This document shows, piece by piece, positions 11,901 to 25,735 of a stretch of DNA of 64,000 nt. The notes under the pieces are model-generated. The model searched no databases. It saw nothing but the letters and a program-made list of their open reading frames with translations, and was not told where the DNA came from. This stretch comes from Adineta ricciae (lineage: Eukaryota; Rotifera; Eurotatoria; Adinetida; Adinetidae), in assembly GCA_905250025.1 (NCBI GenBank), contig CAJNOJ010000159.1, forward strand, positions 182,826 to 246,825. The letters run 5' to 3'. Position 1 is the first letter of the stretch; each line of letters starts with the position of its first letter. The position numbers were made by a program, and so were the translations under genes.

Positions 11901-14900
11901 TGTCGATACGTATATATTTATGTATCAAGGGAGAAAGAGAGAAAAGTCAACATGGATGTTCATTTTTACATACGACGCTAATCATTTTCGAGGTGCCTGC
12001 TAGAAGTTGATGTATGGTGCTGCTGCTGCTGTCGTTCGAAGAGCGAGAAAAGGAAGAAGGTTGATGCCTACTTGCCGATAACTTTGTCTTTTTACCCTAT
12101 TTCTGTTATATTTTGTCCGGAACAATGGCATTTATTTATGTCCAGCAAAGAGAGTTGAGGGCATCATCTATCTATCCGTACTGTTGTTGCTTCTCTTCTT
12201 CTTCTTCTTTCTCTCTGCCTGTTGATTTGCTGTATTTATAATGATCGTGTTGAACGCAAACACGAAGAGAGAAAGACAGAAGGGGAAAAATAAAGCAGAT
12301 GGGCATTCAGAAATGGACAATGATGATTTACTTCCTTTGCTCATTCCAATCGGTCTTAAGGTTAATCGTCTCCTATTGAATAGATTTAGCCTCTGATACA
12401 CCTCGAAGTTATTCATCTAACTGCAGAACACACATGTGTGATTATCTTGTTCTTGTTATTGTTGTTCGACTTTCTTACTGTTGCATGTAAAAGAACAAAA
12501 GAAATCAATCTATCATCAAGACTAGCAGATGAAGATGATGGATCGCCGTTAGAAAGTATTTCTCATTAAAAACCAGTCTCGTCGAATTTTCGAGAATGAT
12601 CCGAGCAAAAGAAAACTGAAAAATCGCTGATCTCGTCGCAGAATTGCTGCGTACACAAAGAATAACTTCTGATGATTGATTGAGTAAATAGAAGTTTGTG
12701 AAAGCAAGATGCTAATATCATTGCTAATATAATCAGAAGATTATTGTCTGTTAATTGAAGATGAAATTCATGACATCTAATTGAGGACTTTTCAAACGGA
12801 GATTCTTTCTTTTCATTATGATTTATTTGATCAACTTGTATACACGAATCTAATTGTAGATTAATTAACCAAAGAAAAGCAGATAGTTCCTATACTAATT
12901 GATATCAAACTGTTGAGTTCATTTCTACAAGATGAAGAACTCTCCGATGGATTCGAAGACATGATAATCATAGGGACGTAATGACATCGAGCGAAGCATT
13001 CGCGCCATCTTTCCAACTCGAGAATTACGACACTCGGCAAACCGACGCAGACGACATCTACACAAACTCGATCTTAACCGCGCTGAATCCGTTTTGAATG
13101 TTTTGCGGTGTAGATAGAACACATTTGTTCAAATTGAGAATAAATTATCTGGTTATGACATTGTCTTTTGTTCAATGTGTCAAGGTATTTTATCCTTGCA
13201 ATTGAATGAGGTTTTTTAATTATCTGCGAACAATAAAAGTCGAAGATCTAATTTCGCGAGATGTTTCAAACAGAAGTCAGCACTTAGCTGTAATTAGAAG
13301 CGATGTTTTGACTGAATAAACGTATAGATCGTGTTACATGATTGAAAGAAGATTTTCTACCTTCTAATCAACTTACAATTGAATAAACATCCATTTCGTT
13401 ACAGTGTTTACCCAACTAATTCTGGTAATCGGAAAAATTAGTTGTTGGAATGAAAAAGAATGCCGTCATTCTCGTAATTGATGATCTCGATGAGATAGAT
13501 TTTGTAACTGTGTCGACTAAAAAGTGTTTTCCTATGATCGATTCCGTCATATTTGTGAGATTTTTTTGTTCTACTAAATGCCATTATTAGTTATCTCGAA
13601 TGGATACCAATCATCATAAATGTCGAGTTTTGTCTGCGTCGTTTTCTCATTTTTTTAATGGACCCTTTTGTTCTAATAGTCAATTTAGCCGACAGTGTCA
13701 AAAGAAGTTAATATATTCATGTTGTTTCTCGTGAAATGATATGACAGCGAGTTTACGCTGAATATCAATAAAAACTATTTGGAGAATTAATTGAGCAATT
13801 TTATTAGTGACTTTCAATCGATTTGTGTGACATTAAGTGGAATTGCTATTTTTGATGTCGATAAATACGAAGAGTGCGAAGAAGAACTCGTTGATGAGTT
13901 TGTCGGAGACATCGTGTCAAATGAAAACGTTTACAAATGCGTTTTCTATTGCTTTATGATAGAAAGAACCTAAATGCCAGTCAATATTCTAATGCGTCTG
14001 CTCTGTTTTCTGTCTATTCGCGCTGTTATTTTCAATCACTCCCAGATGTTTAGTAGTAACTGTTTTGCTTGCTATTATTGTTGTTGTTAGTGCACTCAGC
14101 TGGATTTAGTCGGTGTGTGTGTGAGTATAGATGACATGTTTGTTTCGATTTGATGAGATCCTTCTTTTTTGCTACATCTTTTCTCTCTTCTTGTCTTTTT
14201 CTTTGCTAGTTCTCCTTTCTTTGCGCCGTTCTTTATGTTATACTGCATTTCGTCGTATTGTCTCTGGTGGTGTAGGAAAATCGTGATCATTGTTATTATA
14301 GATATATAAAAGTTCGATGATAGCTCCGATAATGGCACTAACATGCAAGTAAATTATCGATTAAATATGTGAATCAAAAGAGGAAGCACAAAAGCATTGT
14401 AGTTTCGGCTGGCTTCATTTCGTGACAAAGTGAGAGGAGATCATGACATTTGTAATAAAGAGATGGATTTTCTGTACAAAGTTATTTTTCCTTTTATATC
14501 ATTAGGATTATTTTGTGATCCTTTTTCTTGTTCTATTTTCTCTCTTTCCCGAGCTACATCGGAGAACGATCATTTTCACACCCAATGTACGAGAATGAAG
14601 CGATGACAGTGATAATGATGATAATCTCAAGAGTAAGTCTGGCTAAAAACAAATCGAACATTAAGACATGGTCGTTTGCTCGTAGTCATAATTAGTTTTT
14701 AGTTTGACGATCAAAATGCATGTAGGATTTTCATTTCGAATGGAAATCGACAGAAAGGCGCTAATCTTGCAAATAGATCGGCAAGTAATGAAAGCATTTC
14801 ATGGATAGGAGTGTCAAACAATGCAAAAAGAAAGAGAGATGTAACGCAGGAAAAACTCGACAGAATGAAAGAAAGAGAGAACATAATAATTAATTTCCTT

Positions 14901-17133
14901 TTTTGAATGACTGAACGATAAGGCAACACCATAGTATACGAAGAAAGCATGAGAAATAGAAGGAGATGCCGAACAAGAGAAGATGCCGAGAGAAAATTTA
15001 CGAAAAAAAAGGCGTTAGGCGAAGGTTCTGAAGTAGTTTCAATAAAAGCGGCAGTGTAGTAAGGAAAAAAGAGGTCTATTAGGGGAATACTACCTCGTGT
15101 AGAGAACAGCAAACTATCGTTGTTTTTTTTTTTGTAGACATGACAAATAGGTAAGGTGAGCTCCCACTCTGTTTGCGTTTAGTTGAAAAAAGAAAAAGAA
15201 AAGGAGAAAAAGTGAAGGAGAACATTTGCTATATTATTAAGGAAATTGGCTATTATATCATTGGAGAGAATTCTACTGTTCCACGCTTTCGTTGTCGACA
15301 TGTCAAAAAGCTAATTTTGTTTTAGGAATGAATACGAACTAGTAGTCTTTGTATCTTAAGCTAAAGAAAAGGAAATCCGTCATTTTAATAGGTTTATCGC
15401 ATTACAGTGTATGTTTGCACTTGGAAGATCTGTCGTTCATCGGCGTCGAGCTTTTTTTTTTGTTGATTCTTTAACAGTCTATAAAGAAAACGAGAGAAAT
15501 TTGTTACTCGTGAAAGATATAGAAACGATCAATCGCGTGGGACAATCAACAATAATATTATTGTCATCGTTGTCGTCTTCATCACGCTTTTCAGCAAAAT
15601 AAGATTTGCTCGTCTTCGCATCGATTCTCCCTAATGATTGCTGACAGCAAGTGAATCGGATTCGTTGATCAGATCAGACTCTACGCGTGACTTCTAATTT
15701 TATTAAGTTAGATTTTAATAGCAAGCAATAGAAACATGCCTCGCCATGATGTTATAGATTCCATCATGCAATGCTCCAACCGACAGAAAGTTAAATTCTC
15801 GCGCTAGAACACAACGAAGAAGACGAAGAATGACAAGCATTGGAATATACCGAACCACATAGACTTTGTCAAACGAGAACAAAAACTAATCATAACAGTT
15901 TTGCTCTTTTTTTACATTCTCGCCTACACGGATTACGTAGATGTATGCATTCCGAAATCATGCCAGTTATTTTTTACGAGGCTTGATTCATTTTCTAGCA
16001 TCATCATCATTGTCGGTTGACAACATGATGAAATTAATCATATTCAACCTCGGGCAATGTCATTTTTACTTTGCCTAGTTTTTCTCTCTCTTGAAAATCA
16101 TCTGTTTCCAGGAGACACAACGAAAAAGTCGAGTTTACGTTTCTCTCATCAGGGTCCTCCTAGATACATCAATGTTCTAATTAGTCGTTAAAGAAACTAA
16201 CTCAACGACTATCTAGTCGTATGTTATTTTCTGTTGTTATTGTCGTCGTGTAATTAATCATAACACGAAATTTATCGTGTCGAGATCTTGTCTATCCGGT
16301 TTTTCTTCTTTTGTACTGCCTCAGTTCTGTGTCAATTGTTTGAAATCTCGATGAGACAACTTGTCGGCTGTTCTTCTTCCAGCGCAAAAACAACACCGAA
16401 TAAATCGAGAGTTTTAATCTCCTCTCTGGCTGTATAAGTCATTCTATGTTCGATTTACACACACACACACACACACACAAAGAGAATAAGAGGAACCATA
16501 ACAAATGGAAATGTCTTGCATAGTAGATGCGCTAATTTTTCCAAAAAAAAACAATGTTTCCATTGTATAGACCGAACTATATCATAAAAAAACGAGAATT
16601 TCTCTTTCTTTCTTGTTGTTTCTCGCGTTTTCCATTTTTTCCTTGATCGCTAACGTTCCTATGAGAAGAAAACAGAAATTCTCGTTTTTTTTAAATCCTT
16701 AACTTGCTTGAGAAAACAAACGAGCAAATAGAAAGAAAAAGAAAAATATATATATGTGTGTGTGTTTCTATTTCTATTGTCAGTCGCCATCATTAACAAC
16801 ATATTGGTCTGAGAAAATTGTCAAATTTCCCAGGAGATTCGACTTGGTGAATGTTATGATGTAATCAAAATAAACTAATGAGATATGTCTATTTACCAAA
16901 CGAAACATTTCACACTGTTTTTGTTTTAGATCACGAACGATTGCAATATCTGATATGGATTAATGGACAATTTCATTTCTTAACCGATTAGTTTCCATTA
17001 TCGGTTTGACGTACGTCTGGATCAAAACATTTCTTCTTCCCAGAACATGGAACATCAAACTTAGGTGCGCACTGGTCGGCCGCTGTTGCCATCTATTCTA
17101 TTCAGATCATGCAGCAACAACTCGTGCACGATC
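8913..17133. other. 8.2 kb gene-poor interval between two divergent genes
   Basis: It separates the 5' ends of the ammonium transporter (minus) and the calcium channel (plus). Open frames on both strands are short and low-complexity, and I found no chain of exons in consistent phase. It contains simple repeats: a CA run at about 16457-16479, a TA/TG run at about 16746-16765, and many TTC/GAA-rich stretches. It most likely holds the promoters, 5' untranslated exons or enhancers of the channel gene. A non-coding RNA cannot be excluded. Confidence 0.5.
16457..16479. repeat. CA dinucleotide microsatellite
   Basis: An uninterrupted (ca)n run of about 11 units, 0.65 kb upstream of the calcium-channel start codon. 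Confidence 0.9.
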
Positions 17134-20100
17134 ATGGATAAGAATCATTTGCAAACAACAATTAATCATAATATAAATCAACCGCTGTCACCGACGATCA
17201 TTACCATACCAACTAATGATACACGTCTATACGAAACTGATCGTTTTCGTCAAGAACGTGCATCGACAAATATCCTTTCCGATTTACCACGTTCACGTAA
17301 TCTTGAAGAAACTGATGAGAACGAATTACCATATCCCGGCTTTGTGGAAACAGTTTTCTATTGTCTGAAACAAACCAGTACACCACGATATCAATGCTTA
17401 CGTATCATAACATGGCCATGGTTCGAACGGATCAGTATGTTCGTTATTCTACTCAATTGTATAACGCTTGGAATGTATCAACCATGTGAACATCTTTTGG
17501 GTCTTCAAGGTACAAAGAAATGTGATACAGCACGTTGCATTTGGTTACAAGCAACGGATTATTTTATATTTGCATTTTTTACTATTGAAATGTGTATCAA
17601 AATGACAGCCATGGGCATATTTGGTAAAGGAACGTATTTAGCTGATACATGGAATCGGTTGGACTGTTTTATTGTTGTTACTGGGTAAGTCAGATGTTCT
17701 GATAGAATTGCCTGCTTTGTCAATAAGTTTCCGATGAGGGCATGTTCTTTTTTTTTTCTTGAATAAATTATTCTTCATACTAATAGGATCTTATTATGAA
17801 ATCTTGGTGTCATCGTGACTGAAACCATTGTTTGTTTGAGTAACAATATACATATTGATTTAACTGATAGGAATCGCTTTGAGAAGTGCGTTTGACCACG
17901 ATTAGTCTAGTTTTTCATTTCAAGAATATGTTAGTATCTTGTTTTAGAACAATCTTCTTTTTCAAAGTGAAAAAGAATTAATGAATCTTTGTATTCATCC
18001 GTATGATCTCATCTGAGTTATTCTTTCATGTTTCTCGTTTTAGTCTAATCGAATCAGTTATTCCAGGTGATAATCTAAGTTTATCAGCGATTCGTACGAT
18101 TCGTGTTCTTCGTCCATTACGTGCAATTAATCGTGTCCCATCCATGCGTATACTGGTCATGTTACTACTTGATACGTTGCCAATGCTTGGAAATGTTTTA
18201 CTTCTTTGTTTTTTCGTCTTCTTCATCTTTGGTATTGTTGGTGTACAATTGTGGAAAGGTCTATTACGCAATCGTTGTTTTTTACAACCGAACATAACGA
18301 CTGAATTCGACCATCCATTGTTCAAGTATGTCGTTGCGAGATTTGCTTCGTCTTTATTTGTTTTCTTGTAGAGATTTTCAATATCGACCGTTCTATATGC
18401 CACCGGATCAAGATTCATTCGTTTGTTCGCATCCACAGTCGAACGGAATGACGAAATGCTCCGAAATACCCAAATTACGAAAAGGAAATCTTACGTGTGA
18501 ATTGGATTTCTATGCGGTTAAAAAAGAAATCTCCGAAGATCCAAATAAATCAATCAATGGCTGTATTAATTGGAATCAGTATTACAAGTTCTGTAATGTC
18601 TCTGATAAAAATCCCTATTCCGGTTCGATTAGTTTTGATAATATTGGATTAGCTTGGGTTGTTATTTTTCAAGTGAGCAATTCATTCTTTCATTCATCTT
18701 TAGTTCTCCTTCTTTCGCTAGATAATCAGTCTGGAAAGTTGGGTGAATATAATGTATTATATTCAAGATGCTCATTCATTTTGGGATTGGATTTATTTTG
18801 TTTGTTTGATTGTTATTGGCTCGTTTTTTATGATTAATCTATGTCTTGTGGTTATCGCCACGCAATTCAGCGAAACGAAAAAACGTGAAACGGAAAGAAT
18901 GTTGGCTGAACGACGACGTTTTTCCCGCTCGTCAAGCACGTTACTGAGCGATGAGCCGGGTTCGTGTTGGGAGGAAACAATCAAATATGTCGAACGTCTG
19001 TGGAAACATGGGCAGAAACGGTTGCTTATATATTGGAAGAATTATCGTGAAAAACATCCGAAAGTGCGTATGCGCTTCTCTTTTGGTCTAGCACGATGTA
19101 GAGGTCGAGAGTTCTTCTGACAATTGAGAAATGTTGTTCACATTCCAAGGTGGTGCGGAGGAGAGGAAAAAAAAACCCGGTCGTATAATGATTTTTGACA
19201 TGAAATGTTTAGTTAATACATCCGATGTCAATCAGAATTAGATTCTCGTCAGATAAAAGCTGTACTTCGAGAAAAATGCTCGTCGATTAGGAACTTGACT
19301 TTGAAGTAATGCGATTTTCCCACTAATAGTATTTCGTTTTCCAATAGTAGATTTCTTTTATTTGATGTATGAGTTAGACTCTCCCTCTGGCGATTTCAAT
19401 GCAAATAATCCGCTAACCACCTGCTTTGGAAGCCTAGAAGGCATTGAGAACATTTCATGTAAACAAAAGAATCACTAGTTCCGTTGGAAGACATCATTCA
19501 CATGCGATTAATCTATCAAATTTCTGAACGGTCAATCGAAAAAAGATTTGTTATTGTGTAGGCCAGTAAAAAACGATCAGTTGAAATGAAAAAACGTCGT
19601 CGAAGGGAAAAACTCAACAATAAATCAACACGAGCTGAAGGATGTGTCAATCCAAGTTTATACGAGAACTCATCTATCTTACCAACGGTTCATATCAATC
19701 ATCAACCGAACTGTCGATATCGTCAATTGACTGATTCGATGTCTCTACCCACACCCCCTTCGCTTTGTCCGTCATTTGCTGACGCACCTGCAGCTAGTCC
19801 GGAACAATCTGATATCATCGATCCAATTCACACGTCGAATGCGATAATCGATATCGAAAGTGTTCCACAATTACCGTCGATCACAGCTGAACTTGATAAT
19901 ACATTGATGTTAAATAAACTACCGGTCAAATTCGAAGAGAGTCCATGCAATTGCGTTCATAAAAATGATATTACTGTTCACTCGGATGATCAGGAAGACG
20001 ATGAAGAGTCTGACGAAGAACATCATCACCATCATGTTAAACCAAAATCGAAATTTTCTCTATGTTGTGACCGATACATTTGGTCGCATTTTCACTTCGT

Positions 20101-23100
20101 TCGAAAACATGTTTCAAACTTCGTTGGCAGTAAATACTTTCGTCGCATCGTTCTCTCTGCAATCGTCATCAACACCCTATCCATGGGCATCGAGTATCAC
20201 GGTCAACCGATAGAATTAACCAATGCATTAGAATATAGTAACCTAGTCTTTACTTCTCTATTCGCAATCGAAATGATTTTGAAAATCATCGCCGATGGAT
20301 GTTTGAAATATATCAAAAGTGCTTATAATTTATTCGACGGCGGAATTGTTTTAATGAGTGTGATTGAATTGCAAGGAAACAAGAATAGTGGTTTATCGGT
20401 GTTGCGAACATTTCGACTATTACGAGTATTGAAATTAGTGAGATTTATGCCAACATTACGAAGGCAACTGGTGAGTACCTGTCAAGGTTATCTTTGATCA
20501 GCAAATGATTGATCAAATAAGAATGACTTCTTTGATCTTGACGAGGAATCCCATGCTGATGATTTGATTAAGCGGACGAGAAATTTTGAACTTAAACAAT
20601 GACGTTTTTTTGCTGTAGGTTGTTATGCTTAAGACAATGGATAATGTCGCGACATTCTTCTCCTTATTGTTACTATTTATCTTCATCTTTAGGTAAGTGT
20701 TTACTGGAAGATTTGCCCTTCATTTGTTCTATGTTTAATCGAATTAAAAACTTTCTTCTCCAGTATTTTGGGAATGAATCTTTTCGGCTGTAAATTTTGC
20801 AAATATATCGAAGTAAAACATAGTGGGAAACTGGAATTTGAGTGTTCGAGAAAGAACTTCGATTCACTTCTATGGGCTATTCTAACCGTTTTTCAAGTAA
20901 TCAGATAATCCTTCATATTGTCTCTCACTGTCGCTCGTTTTCGTTCGCTTTGTATATTGTTTTGTTGATGTTCGCCTATTTATCTATAGTATTCTTGGTA
21001 TGCATTTGTTTGGCGGTGAATTCTCGACAATTCAAGCATTGAATTTAACGTCCAGACAAGAAATAAATATGAAATGTCGATGTTGTACATGTAGTGAATA
21101 TGAAATCTTGAAAAAGAGTGCACATCTCAAAGATTTGACTTGTGTGGAACAGAGAAAAAACTTCGATACGCTAACTGGGGCAGTTCTAACTGTCTTTCAG
21201 GTACAGATAATCTGCAAAAAAGACGAATTACCCTTTTCTTGAAAACAAATGTTCGCTATTGTTCTGCATCGGTTTGTCCAAGCCCTGCTTTGAATGTTTG
21301 ATCATCGGAATAATGCGCTATATCATCTAATGTGTTCTTTGATAATCTTAGGTGTTAACTCAAGAAGATTGGAACGAAGTCCTTTATAATGGAATGGAAA
21401 AAACCAGTGCTTGGGCAGCTTTATATTTCATTGCATTGATGACATTTGGAAACTATGTTTTGTTTAATCTATTAGTTGCTATTCTTGTTGAAGGATTCTC
21501 CACCGAAGTAAGTAGTTGTTTGTCTCATCTAGTGGTTATACAAGTCTTTTTCTTTCCATTCAATTCAGAAAGGAAGTGGTGCTTCGGAAGCGGGAAGTAG
21601 TACTGATAGATTAGCCAGAGCGGATCCATTCAAAGTAAGAAGAGACGCAAGGATAGTTTTTCATGTGCAAATGGATATTTTCTTCACTAGACACAAGCAC
21701 TATTTACCGGTGATATTGAAGTGCCAGCGAACCCACACGAACTGATCACGGATGAAACCGCCAGTAATAAAGAAACAAAACTTCCACGAACTCGCGGTAA
21801 GTCATGTTTCAAATTTTGATCGTCACCGATTGTTCTCTTCTTGAATAGAAGTGAAAATTATGAGCATCCCACGAATTGCCATCAGTAACGAGGACGATGC
21901 TAGTTTACGTATTCTCGAAAGTCGACCACGTATCCATACGTTTTCAAATTCAACTGCGTCGCCATATAAATCAATCATTAAAACACGTTCGTCCCAACCT
22001 CAATCGCCGTCATCATCGACGACTAGTCAAAGCTTTCACACATGTTTCGGATCAACACAAAACGAATCGTTTGAACAATCGACAGACTTTTCCATGCCAT
22101 TAAAACGAAGTTATACAATAGCTGTTGTGAAAAATCCTCTTGACAATACCATACGGAAGCGGCCCACGAGTTTTTACAAACCTCGACCATATTCAACTAT
22201 CGAGGGCGATTCCTCTATATGCGAAAACTTTCTAAATCCTGAACGACCATTAAGAAAACGCTCCAGTACTCAGGAAGAGACATTGACCGATTCCCAACGA
22301 TCAGCAATAGATGAATCATCCAATACGATTGCACAGGTCGAAACACCGAGTTTGTACGGCACACCTGAACATCATGAACAACCGCCACTCTCAGATAATT
22401 CCATACGACTTGTCGTTGATACGGACTCTACAATGCAAACAATTATCAATGGTCAAAGCGATATGCAAGTAGATGAAACCGGAAAAGAGAAAGTTCAAAA
22501 GAGAATAGGAGTAAGTTAATCAATGAGATCCGATGGAAAATTTCAGTTCTCTACTTTTAGCTCGGTCGTTTATGTTGTATTCGCATCTGTAATGATCAAT
22601 TCTTCAGATATCTTGAGAAACGAAACGATTACTCACTTTATCTGTTCTCCCCTTCAAATCGGTAATTTAAACAAAGACATCTCTATTGAAAGTTCAGCAA
22701 TCATCTTTTCTAGATTTCGGCAATTCTTAAAACGTTTAATCGTCAGAAAATCTTTCGACTATTCAATTCTCTTCTTCATCGCACTCAACTGTATCACACT
22801 CGCCATGGAACGTCCGTCAATTCCAACACACAGCACCGTATGTCATCCATCGTTTTCACTAATTCAACTAGAAATCGAAGTTTTCCTAGGAACGATATTT
22901 CTTGAACATTACAAATTACATATTCACAGTGATATTTTCCATTGAAATGATGACAAAAGTGATCGCTTGTGGATTGATGTGGGGACCAAACGCTTACCTC
23001 CATACAGGATGGAATGTTATGGATGGTTCACTAGTGATCATATCGATCGTTGATTTGTTAACAATGCATCGGGGACCAATACCCACAACAACAACAACAA

Positions 23101-25735
23101 CACATATGCCGAACGTTGAGTCGGATGCAGCAACACGAATATTTAGCATGTTGAGAGTTTTTCGTCTCTTACGAACATTAAGACCGCTGAGAGGTTAGAC
23201 AATGAAGATTCATTGATTTTATCCGGATTTTTTTCATTTTCTAGTCATCAGTCGTGCACCAGGTCTTAAACTCGTAGTACAAACATTGATGTCATCGCTG
23301 AGACCTATCGGTCATATTGTTGTTATTTGTTGTACATTCTTCATCATCTTTGGTATCTTAGGCGTTCAAGTAAATCTTCATTGTGGAATGAATTAAATTT
23401 TACTTGGTTTTATGTAGCTTTTCAAAGGCAAATTCTACTACTGTGAAGGTCTATTTGCTCGTAATGTTACAACGCGTCAAGAATGCCTTGATATGCCCGA
23501 TCATCGTTGGAAAAACCAGCAATACAATTTCGATAATTTAGGTCAAGTAAGTCATTTTTCAAATGATAGAAACTCCGTTCGACATTTGTGTCACGCATAG
23601 GCATTACTCGCTCTATTCGTTTTATCCTCACGAGACGGTTGGGTACAAATCATGTATAATGGCATCGATGCTGTTGATGTCGATCGGCAACCGATAAGAA
23701 ATTATAATGAAGCTAAATTAGTGTATTTCATTTCATTTCTATTACTTGTTGGCTTCTTTGTTTTGAACATGTTCGTCGGTGTCGTTGTGGAAAACTTTCA
23801 TAAATGCCGTGCTGAGCAAGAACGAGAAGAAAAGGCACGACGAACAGCTAAACGTGCAAAGAAAATCGAACGGAAACGACGACGGATGAGAGAGATACCA
23901 TATTACGCACATTTCTCGCCGTGGAGAAGACGTTTACATGATATATGTAGTAGTAAATATTTTGATTTAATTATCGCAGCTGTTATTGGTTTAAATGTTG
24001 TGACAATGTCATTAGAATTCTATTTAATGCCACAAGTGAGATTCCGTTGGGCTTTTGTTGGATGAAATCTCTCGTTTTGTTTTCTAGGAAATTGATACGG
24101 CGTTAGATTATTGTAATTTCGTGTTTACTAGCGTTTTTATACTGGAATCCATCTCGAAAATCATCGCTTTAGGACCATTGCGTTATTTCAAAGAGAAGTA
24201 AGACGAAAAGAAGTTTCAAGAAGAAATTTTATGAGATTTGATCGTAGATGGAATCAGTTGGACACAGTCATCGTTGTTCTGTCAATAGCGGGTATTGTCA
24301 TGGAGAAAATGAAAAGTGGACAAGTACTTCCAATCAATCCAACACTGATACGTGTGATGAGAGTAATGAGAATTGCGCGAGGTATAGTGAAAAGAAGCGA
24401 AGATGTTCAATTAGATTTGATCATTGATGTTTTAGTGCTTAAATTATTGAAAATGGCGAAAGGCATTCGAGCCTTACTCGATACAGTCATTCAAGCTCTT
24501 CCTCAAGTTGGAAATTTGGTAGGTGCAACATTGTATTGCATCCATTTTGATTTCTATTTATTGAATGTTTAGGGTCTTTTATTTTTCCTTCTTTTCTTCA
24601 TATTCGCCGCACTCGGCGTTGAATTATTTGGTAAATTAGAATGTAGTGATGAACGTCCGTGTAATGGACTTGATAAACATGCACATTTCAAAGACTTCGG
24701 TATGGCATTTTTAACATTGTTTCGTATTGCAACTGGTGATAATTGGAACGGAATTATGAAGGTAGAAATTTTCTCAAAGAAAGTCATTTCCGATGTTCAA
24801 GTTTCTTCTTTGGCGATGTAGGATGCACTTCGTCAGGATGACTCACAACATACTACTAAAAATCACTTTATGACTGCTATAGCTCCAGTTTATTTTGTTA
24901 TTTTTGTTCTTATGGCTCAATTCGTTCTTGTTAATGTCGTCGTTGCTGTCTTGATGAAGAAACTTGATGTAAGTCATGAAAGTTAGTGATTTCATAGGAA
25001 AGTCATATTCTTTTCTAGGAATCGAATCGTATGCTGGCCGATGATGCAGAAATCGACGAAGAAATCGAACGGCAACTAGAAGCGGATGCACAAGATCGAA
25101 ATTATGCCGAACAACCCTTACTCGATGACAAAGAACTTGATGTAAACTACTATGCATTCTGATCTGTTTAGTTATTCACCATTTTTCTTCTAGTTTCTCA
25201 ATGAGAATAACATGCATTACTTTCCATTGACAAAACAATTATCATTACCACCAAATTTCACATTTCATTCGATCGCCGGAGTAACGGACGAAGATGAACA
25301 GCAAGGTTTGTTTTGATTCTTGTCACAACACTTTCTGTTCTTATATATCTGATCGTGTGTTTAGGCAAATCTAGGTCATTAACGAAAACTTCTTCGTTAT
25401 CAACAATCACTATTTCAAAATCGAACGATTTCCTCACAAAAACTAGTCCAGCCAACGATATTTATCCTTCATCAAGCGCCCATACGAGCACACTCACATT
25501 ACATCGCACAAGTCCGACAATTTCTCATCATCGTTCCAATACGGTTCCGACTCGTCTGCGAAGAACGAATGAGAATCAACAGCAGACACATCTCTTCCCA
25601 ACTTACAAACGAAATCATAATCGACAATCCGCTCGTTCATCATTACAACGCTCGCAGCGTTCTATTCACATTGATACCGATGATAATCAACCTCTATCAA
25701 GTAGTATGACCATTAATAAGAACATACATCAATAA
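17134..25735 (+). CDS. T-type voltage-gated calcium channel alpha-1 subunit (Cav3)
   Basis: Encodes a four-domain low-voltage-activated calcium channel of about 2,000 residues. Exons: 17134-17684, 18044-18325, 18372-18672, 18722-19063, 19562-20470, 20619-20692, alternative 20764-20896 or 20990-21200, 21352-21507, 21569-21634, 21691-21796, 21849-about 22510, about 22547-22837, 22890-23193, 23245-23369, 23418-23546, 23601-24035, 24088-24197, 24248-24381, 24436-24518, 24573-24761, 24822-24968, 25019-25141, 25194-25305, 25365-25735. The pore-loop filter residues are E (SLESW), E (TQEDW), D (SRDGW) and D (TGDNW), the EEDD signature specific to T-type channels. The S4 segment of domain I ([20 protein letters not shown]) is nearly identical to vertebrate Cav3. 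The I-II linker has the basic helical region expected of the gating brake and a five-histidine run near 20020. The start is the first ATG in frame, after a region without an upstream match. Joints in the II-III linker are unresolved. Confidence 0.95.
20764..20896 (+). other. Alternative turret exon, short form (Cav3 domain II S5-P)
   Basis: 133 nt. It begins after TTCTCCAG with [13 protein letters not shown] and ends with LTVFQ before GTAATC. It encodes the extracellular turret between S5 and the pore helix of domain II and contains three cysteines. Its [10 protein letters not shown] core closely resembles the only form found in vertebrates. It shares entry phase 2 and exit phase 0 with the exon at 20990-21200, so either can be used but not both: 133 + 211 nt is not a multiple of three. 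Confidence 0.85.
20990..21200 (+). other. Alternative turret exon, long cysteine-rich form
   Basis: 211 nt. It starts after TATCTATAG with [12 protein letters not shown] and ends with [16 protein letters not shown] before GTACAG. It is homologous at both ends to the preceding exon but carries a longer turret with five cysteines, four of them clustered ([10 protein letters not shown]). A 93-nt intron separates the two. In snail LCav3 and other invertebrate Cav3 genes, a paired exon choice at exactly this place is known to change sodium versus calcium permeation; that the same holds here is inference. Confidence 0.85.

Noticed and set aside
13791-13973. A 60-codon plus-strand frame in the gene-free interval
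   Set aside because: Acidic and short, without splice-linked neighbours. Frames of this size are expected by chance over 8 kb.
18026-18436. A 136-codon open frame on the minus strand across calcium-channel exons
   Set aside because: It is the shadow of the strongly conserved channel coding sequence on the other strand.
20764-21200. The doubled Cav3 exon as an assembly error
   Set aside because: The two exons differ strongly inside, keep separate splice sites and share phase, as expected of true alternative exons.
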